From the NCBI GenBank assembly GCA_963728925.1, contig CAVSMB010000006.1, positions 193,881 to 257,880 on the forward strand: DNA of 64,000 nucleotides, read 5' to 3'. Origin of the DNA: JBBPZA01 sp963728925. Its GTDB lineage: Bacteria; Actinomycetota; Thermoleophilia; Solirubrobacterales; Solirubrobacteraceae. A program made the translations under genes and the position numbers. Below are positions 60,613 through 64,000 of the stretch, one piece after another; the stretch's first letter is position 1, and each line of letters opens with the position of its first letter. The notes beneath the pieces are model-generated. The model ran no database searches. It was not told where the DNA came from and saw only the letters and a list, made by a program, of their open reading frames with translations.

Positions 60613-61298
60613 CTACATCGCCTCCTTGATGCCGCGGCGGATGAGCCAGACGTTGACCGGATACGCGGTCGCGAAGCCGAGGATCATGCCGAACTGCATG
60701 AGGAGCCAGTAGGCGGCGTGGTCGGGCGTCAGGTGCGGCTCGGTGAAGAGCACGAGCTGCATGACTGCCATCCAGCCGAACAGGCCGACCTCGAAGGCGG
60801 TCAGCGAGAGCGCGTCGGCCTTGACCGCCGCCTCGAGCCCGTCGCGCACGCCGAGGTTGCGCATTGGGGCGATGGCGAAGTACTGGAAGGCGATCCCGAG
60901 CGCGAAGGCGAGGGTGAAGTCGACGATGTACTCGGCGGGCAGCGCGAGGCCGAGCAGCTGCAGTCCGAGCGCGAGGACGACGAACGCGCCGATGATGTCG
61001 CCAGCGTGCAGCCGGCGCCGCAATGGCTCACGCCGATGCCGACCGAGACAGGCTCGCCGTGGTGCGGCTCGGCGCCCGTCTGCTCCTGGAACGTCGGGCT
61101 GTTCCGGCGTCCCCAGCGGCGATAGCCCAGCCAGGCCAGCGGCCCGAAGTACAGCGCGGTCACGGGCCAGACGGCCTCCATCACCGCCATCCTCTGGCGG
61201 TAGCCGCGACCGAAGATGTCGTAGAGGATCGCGGCGGCGGTCGCGAAAGCGAGCGCGAGCGAGATCCAGGCGACGACGGTGAGCCAGGGCGGGGGCAT
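60613..61298 (-). pseudogene. DUF4396 membrane protein with a single-base frameshift
   Basis: ATG 61298 opens MPPPWLTVVAWISLALAFAT and AVWPVTALYFGPLAWLGYRR, then GEPVSVGIGVSHCGAGCTL, the conserved cysteine/histidine segment of DUF4396. At about 61000 the expected GCTLGDIIG reads GCTLATSS; restoring one G in the run there re-enters the frame GDIIGAFVVLALGLQLLGLA, VDFTLAFALGIAFQYFAIAP, ending VWLIRRGIKEAM at 60613. Everything else is intact, so a sequencing error is quite possible. Function unknown; a fragment of a second copy is at 49418. Confidence 0.8.
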
Positions 61299-61308
61299 CG
61301 CGCCATCC

Positions 61309-61725
61309 CTACCCGCCGACGCCCGCGGCGCGACCTCCTGCGCCCGCGCCCTGACCTCGCTCAGCGCGGGTCTGCTGGTGCAGCGCGAGCTTCCAGTGCT
61401 CCCCGCGCCGGACATACAAGCTGCTCATCAGCGCCGAGTACTGCGGTGCGCCCTCGCGATGCGCGACCACGCCATAGGTCACGACGCCCGTGTCGGCCGT
61501 CGGCCGTAGAACTCGCGGCTCCTCGAGCCGGAAGGAGGCCCACGGCTGACCGCGCATGGCCTCGATGATCTGGTCGCGATCGGTCAACACCATCCCACCC
61601 GGCAGGACCATCACCACCGCGTCATCCAGCACCCGCCGGTAGAAGTCCGCCGCCGTGGCTCCGTCGGCCGACAGTGCCGCCCAACCGCGCTCCTCCAACT
61701 CGACCAGACGATCGCCCGTGCCCAT
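61309..61725 (-). CDS. SnoaL-like/DUF4440 small protein
   Basis: ATG 61725 is favoured by GGAGG directly upstream; the longer frame lacks a site. 138 residues: LVELEERGWAALSADGATAA, DFYRRVLDDAVVMVLPGGMV, LTDRDQIIEAMRGQPWASFR, then GVVTYGVVAHREGAPQYSAL, MSSLYVRRGEHWKLALHQQT. This is the cone-shaped NTF2-like fold of DUF4440/SnoaL-type proteins. Specific activity is unknown. It lies just upstream of the DUF4396 gene on the same strand, 10 bp apart, so the two are likely cotranscribed. Confidence 0.75.
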   Translation of the reverse strand: MGTGDRLVELEERGWAALSADGATAADFYRRVLDDAVVMVLPGGMVLTDRDQIIEAMRGQPWASFRLEEPRVLRPTADTGVVTYGVVAHREGAPQYSALMSSLYVRRGEHWKLALHQQTRAERGQGAGAGGRAAGVGG

Positions 61726-62080
61726 CGCTGCCTCCACTCGTCGCTTCTCCTGCAGGCCACCCGCGAACACCGACGGCCCGGATGATGGCGCCCGCGGGTT
61801 TCTGCCAAGACCCTCCTCCGACGGGGTGCGCGTCGGACCGCATGTGGATGTGGCGCCAAACCCCAAGCCCTCTCCCGCAACGCCGGCGGCCACGCGGCCC
61901 CGCTGCAGCCATCAGCCTCACCGCACCGACCCTGAGCCCGCTCGGACGCCACTCGCCGATATCCCTTGCCCTCACATACCCTCTGGAGGTACGCTGGGGT
62001 CACCTGCCAGACGTACAGGACGCTCGTGACTTCTACCGCTCACGCCGCCGGCGGATCGCTAGACCGGCGTTCATGGTCAG
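61726..62080. other. about 350 bp without a recognised gene
   Basis: No frame here has a motif or credible start, and I see no complete tRNA. The segment leads up to the tRNA-like T-arm at 62090, so it may be core DNA flanking an old integration junction. Confidence 0.4.
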
Positions 62081-62115
62081 GAAGGGGTCGACGGTTCGAG
62101 TCCGTCAGAGGGCTT
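62081..62115 (+). other. isolated tRNA-like T-arm, possible attachment site
   Basis: GACGG TTCGAGT CCGTC at 62090-62106 is a perfect 5-bp T stem with the standard TTCGA loop, followed by AGAGGGC as an acceptor-like 3' strand. No matching 5' half, D-arm or anticodon arm is found in the preceding 90 bases, so this is only a 3' tRNA fragment. It lies about 100 bp from the tyrosine recombinase gene at 62207, where an attR/attL copy would be expected. Confidence 0.55.
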
Positions 62116-62206
62116 GGCTCTACGAGCGAGATCTGGAGCCATTCCGGCGGCTCGGGAAACGATCGCAAGAGGCCGGTGGGTACTCAGTGGGTACATGGTC
62201 ACCTCC

Positions 62207-63028
62207 TCACGCGCCCACTTGGGTACCGAGCGAGTACGACGGCGACCACCGGGCGGCGCGGCGGGCCCGGCGTACCTCGCCCTCAGGATCGACGCGCACG
62301 GCAGGATCGAAGTCGTCGAACAGCGCGGCGTAGTCGCGCAGGCATGTCGCCGGCGAGTGGCCGAGCTGGCGGGCGACCTCCAGGACCGACTGACCCTCGG
62401 CGATGAGCAGCGAGGCGAAGCTCCCGCGCAGGTCGCGCGGCCGGGCGTCGGCAGGCAGCTCGGCGACCCTGGCGGCCTCGCGGTAGACGCGCCCGCGCCA
62501 GCCGTCCCAGCGCTCGCCGCTCCACTCGCCGAAGATGTGCCCGGAGCCATCGGCCTCGACGATACGGCGCCAGGCTTCAAGGTCGTCGCGCAACGGGGCA
62601 AGCAGCCGCACGGTGCGATCGCGGGCGCCGCGCTTTCGGCCGGCCGGCACGAAGAGCACGCGCTCGCGGACGTCCTCCCAGCGTAGGGCGAGCGCCTCGC
62701 TCTCCGGGCGCAGCCCGGCGTAGGCGAGCAGCGAGAGCAACGTCGCGTCGAGCTGGCGATCGCGCGCATAGCGGCGGTGCGGATTGTTGAGCAGCCACGC
62801 GCGCATCTCCTCGACCTTGGCCGGCGCCACGAGCTTGGGCTCACGGGTTCGGCGCTGCGAGGGCTTATCAACCTGCGGCACCGGATTCGAGGCCACGAGA
62901 TCTTCGAGCACCGCGCGGCGGAACATGCCTTGAAGCGTCGTCAGCGACGCATCACTCCCCTGCTGAGCCCGTCGCCGAGCAGGACACCAAGCGATACGCC
63001 CGCTTCGATCAGCCCGGCATGCCGTCAC
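62207..63028 (-). CDS. tyrosine recombinase, probably 5'-truncated
   Basis: A 273-residue frame. It lacks a full core-binding domain: only ASLTTLQGMFRRAVLEDLVA then SNPVPQVDKPSQRRTREPKL remains before the catalytic part. Catalytic segments: LSLLAYAGLRPESEALALRW (first arginine), RKRGARDRTVRLLAPLRDDL, PRDLRGSFASLLIAEGQSVL (DLR in place of the usual HxLR) and QLGHSPATCLRDYAALFDDF (second histidine and tyrosine). The 5' end abuts IS481-type sequence, which suggests truncation there. It may have integrated at the tRNA-like site at 62090. Confidence 0.75.
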   Translation of the reverse strand: MTACRADRSGRIAWCPARRRAQQGSDASLTTLQGMFRRAVLEDLVASNPVPQVDKPSQRRTREPKLVAPAKVEEMRAWLLNNPHRRYARDRQLDATLLSLLAYAGLRPESEALALRWEDVRERVLFVPAGRKRGARDRTVRLLAPLRDDLEAWRRIVEADGSGHIFGEWSGERWDGWRGRVYREAARVAELPADARPRDLRGSFASLLIAEGQSVLEVARQLGHSPATCLRDYAALFDDFDPAVRVDPEGEVRRARRAARWSPSYSLGTQVGA

Positions 63029-63260
63029 GCGCGACCGCTCGATCGTCTCGCGCGGGCTGGGCGTGGGCGCACTCGATCATCGACGATCACTCCCGGCTGC
63101 TCAGCGAGGTCCTCGACGACGAGCGCGCCGAGACCGTCGTCGCGTTCACCGTCCGCGCCCTGGGACTGGTTGCCGCCCACGGCATCGACTGGGCCGATCG
63201 ACTGATGACCGACGTGAAAGTCAAGAGGACTGGGCTGGTCGGCGGTGAGATCCCTGAGGT
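62960..63260 (+). pseudogene. IS481-family transposase fragment
   Basis: The frame gives SPVAEQDTKRYARFDQPG, then GWAWAHSIIDDHSRLLSEVL and DDERAETVVAFTVRALGLVA, AHGIDWADRLMTD, the middle of an IS481/rve DDE domain (first D-D motif HSIIDDHSR). Both ends and the last catalytic residue are missing. It overlaps the truncated 5' end of the recombinase gene on the other strand. Confidence 0.65.
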
Positions 63261-63347
63261 TCTACCCGGCGTGCCGGCGAGAGCGGTCAGCGCCTGGGGA
63301 TCCTGTCACGTTGTCGGTGATGACGGCGTGGTCTAGAAGGCCTGGGC

Positions 63348-64000
63348 TCAGTTCAACGCAGCCGCGGCGGCCTCGAGGCGATCGTCGCCCCAGAAGAGTT
63401 CGTCGCCGACGGCGATCGTCGGGACGCCTGTGACGCCCGGCTCGATCGCGTCCTGCGTGGCCGCCCTGACGCGCTCCTTGATGGCCTCGCGATCGATCGC
63501 CCTCAGGATTGCCGCCGGATCGAGCTCGCACGCAGCGCCGGCGAGCAGGATGGTGTCGGTGTCGCTGAGCGGCCGCCCGGCGTTGAACTGCTGCCTGAAT
63601 GCGGCGAGCGAGAAGGCGACGCCCTTGCCGAGCTCCATCGCGATGGCCGCCGCCCGCAGTGCCTTGATCGTGCTGAACCGCGGCCAGCCCTCCGGCCAGC
63701 GCACCTCCTTGAGACCGCGCTCGGCCGCCCGTCGCTCGATCTCTTGCATGTCCGCTTCGCGATCCGGCTTCATCGACCATGGCAGGACGCCGGTGTTCTG
63801 GATGACCTGCCCGTAGGAGATCGGCTGCCAGACCGGCCGCTCGGGCAGCACCGAGTGGATACGCTCGGCAGCCAGCCAGGAGTAGGGGGAGTTGAACTCG
63901 TAGTAGAAGACGGAGCGCCCGGTCAGGCCCGAAAGGATACGGCGGGCTAGGTCGGCAGCGAGGTTGCGGCGGTGCTCTGCGAGCTCGTCGCAGGCGGGCG
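63348..64000 (-). CDS. DsbA-family/2-hydroxychromene-2-carboxylate isomerase-like protein, partial
   Basis: The frame is open to the right window edge, so the N-terminus is outside. Visible: CDELAEHRRNLAADLARRIL, then FYYEFNSPYSWLAAERIHSV, the first strand of the thioredoxin fold with the SPY-type motif of HCCA isomerases in place of CxxC. After an alpha-helical insertion (RFSTIKALRAAAIAMELGKG, VAFSLAAFRQQFNAGRPLSD) it ends GVTGVPTIAVGDELFWGDDR. These proteins are glutathione- or thiol-dependent isomerases or DsbA-like oxidoreductases. The extra N-terminal helix region before the fold is unusual and may belong to a fused domain. Confidence 0.75.
   Translation of the reverse strand, partial: PACDELAEHRRNLAADLARRILSGLTGRSVFYYEFNSPYSWLAAERIHSVLPERPVWQPISYGQVIQNTGVLPWSMKPDREADMQEIERRAAERGLKEVRWPEGWPRFSTIKALRAAAIAMELGKGVAFSLAAFRQQFNAGRPLSDTDTILLAGAACELDPAAILRAIDREAIKERVRAATQDAIEPGVTGVPTIAVGDELFWGDDRLEAAAAALN

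Noticed and set aside
61976..62112. A full tRNA gene ending at 62112
   Set aside because: A possible 5' acceptor strand (CCCTCTG) is over 130 nt away and no D-arm or anticodon arm fits; only the T-arm is convincing.

Overview
The window is high-GC actinobacterial-type DNA, most likely from the Thermoleophilia (Solirubrobacterales-like). That placement is an inference from the overall GC, the bc1-aa3 respiratory gene cluster with a PDWY-type cytochrome b and a fused Rieske/membrane protein, and small protein families I associate with that class. No rRNA gene and no complete tRNA gene was recognised.

The window has two halves of different character. Positions 1-25 kb form an accessory, mobile and partly decayed region. 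It carries a SIR2-like gene with a P-loop ATPase, a PD-(D/E)XK-like nuclease relic, a PLD-like protein, a membrane-linked P-loop/TPR protein, an uncharacterised overlapping gene pair (21186-23040), a tandem-repeat propeller-like protein, and insertion sequences of the IS1595, IS630 and IS110 families plus an IS256 relic. Three tyrosine recombinase genes in this half are broken. A 2.2 kb element encoding a large serine recombinase sits inside the IS630 transposase gene, and 381-bp near-identical direct repeats flank about 6.5 kb. The region resembles a degraded defence/integration island.

From about 25.4 kb to 61.7 kb most genes are intact and metabolic. They include a secreted choice-of-anchor L protein, an MMPL transporter, a TPP-dependent pyruvate oxidase-like enzyme overlapping a 1049-residue FAD/Fe-S oxidoreductase, an SDR, a GH15 glycosidase, a TVP38-type membrane protein, an iron-transport protein, an MFS transporter with a very long coiled-coil tail, an enolase-superfamily enzyme, a sensory-rhodopsin-transducer homologue, a DUF2254 protein, and a minus-strand operon for cytochrome c oxidase and the bc1 complex (59031 to 51902) next to a Crp/Fnr-type regulator. 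Pockets of decay remain, mainly at 44-45 kb and 47.8-50.5 kb (MFS, PHP, SDR and DUF4396 relics).

The right end (62-64 kb) has an isolated tRNA-like T-arm beside a tyrosine recombinase gene, an IS481-type fragment, and a partial DsbA/HCCA-isomerase-type gene that leaves the window. Frameshifts are concentrated in accessory and paralogous genes, whereas long core genes are uninterrupted. I therefore read most as genuine decay, but single-base cases such as the DUF4396 gene at 61.0 kb could be sequencing errors.
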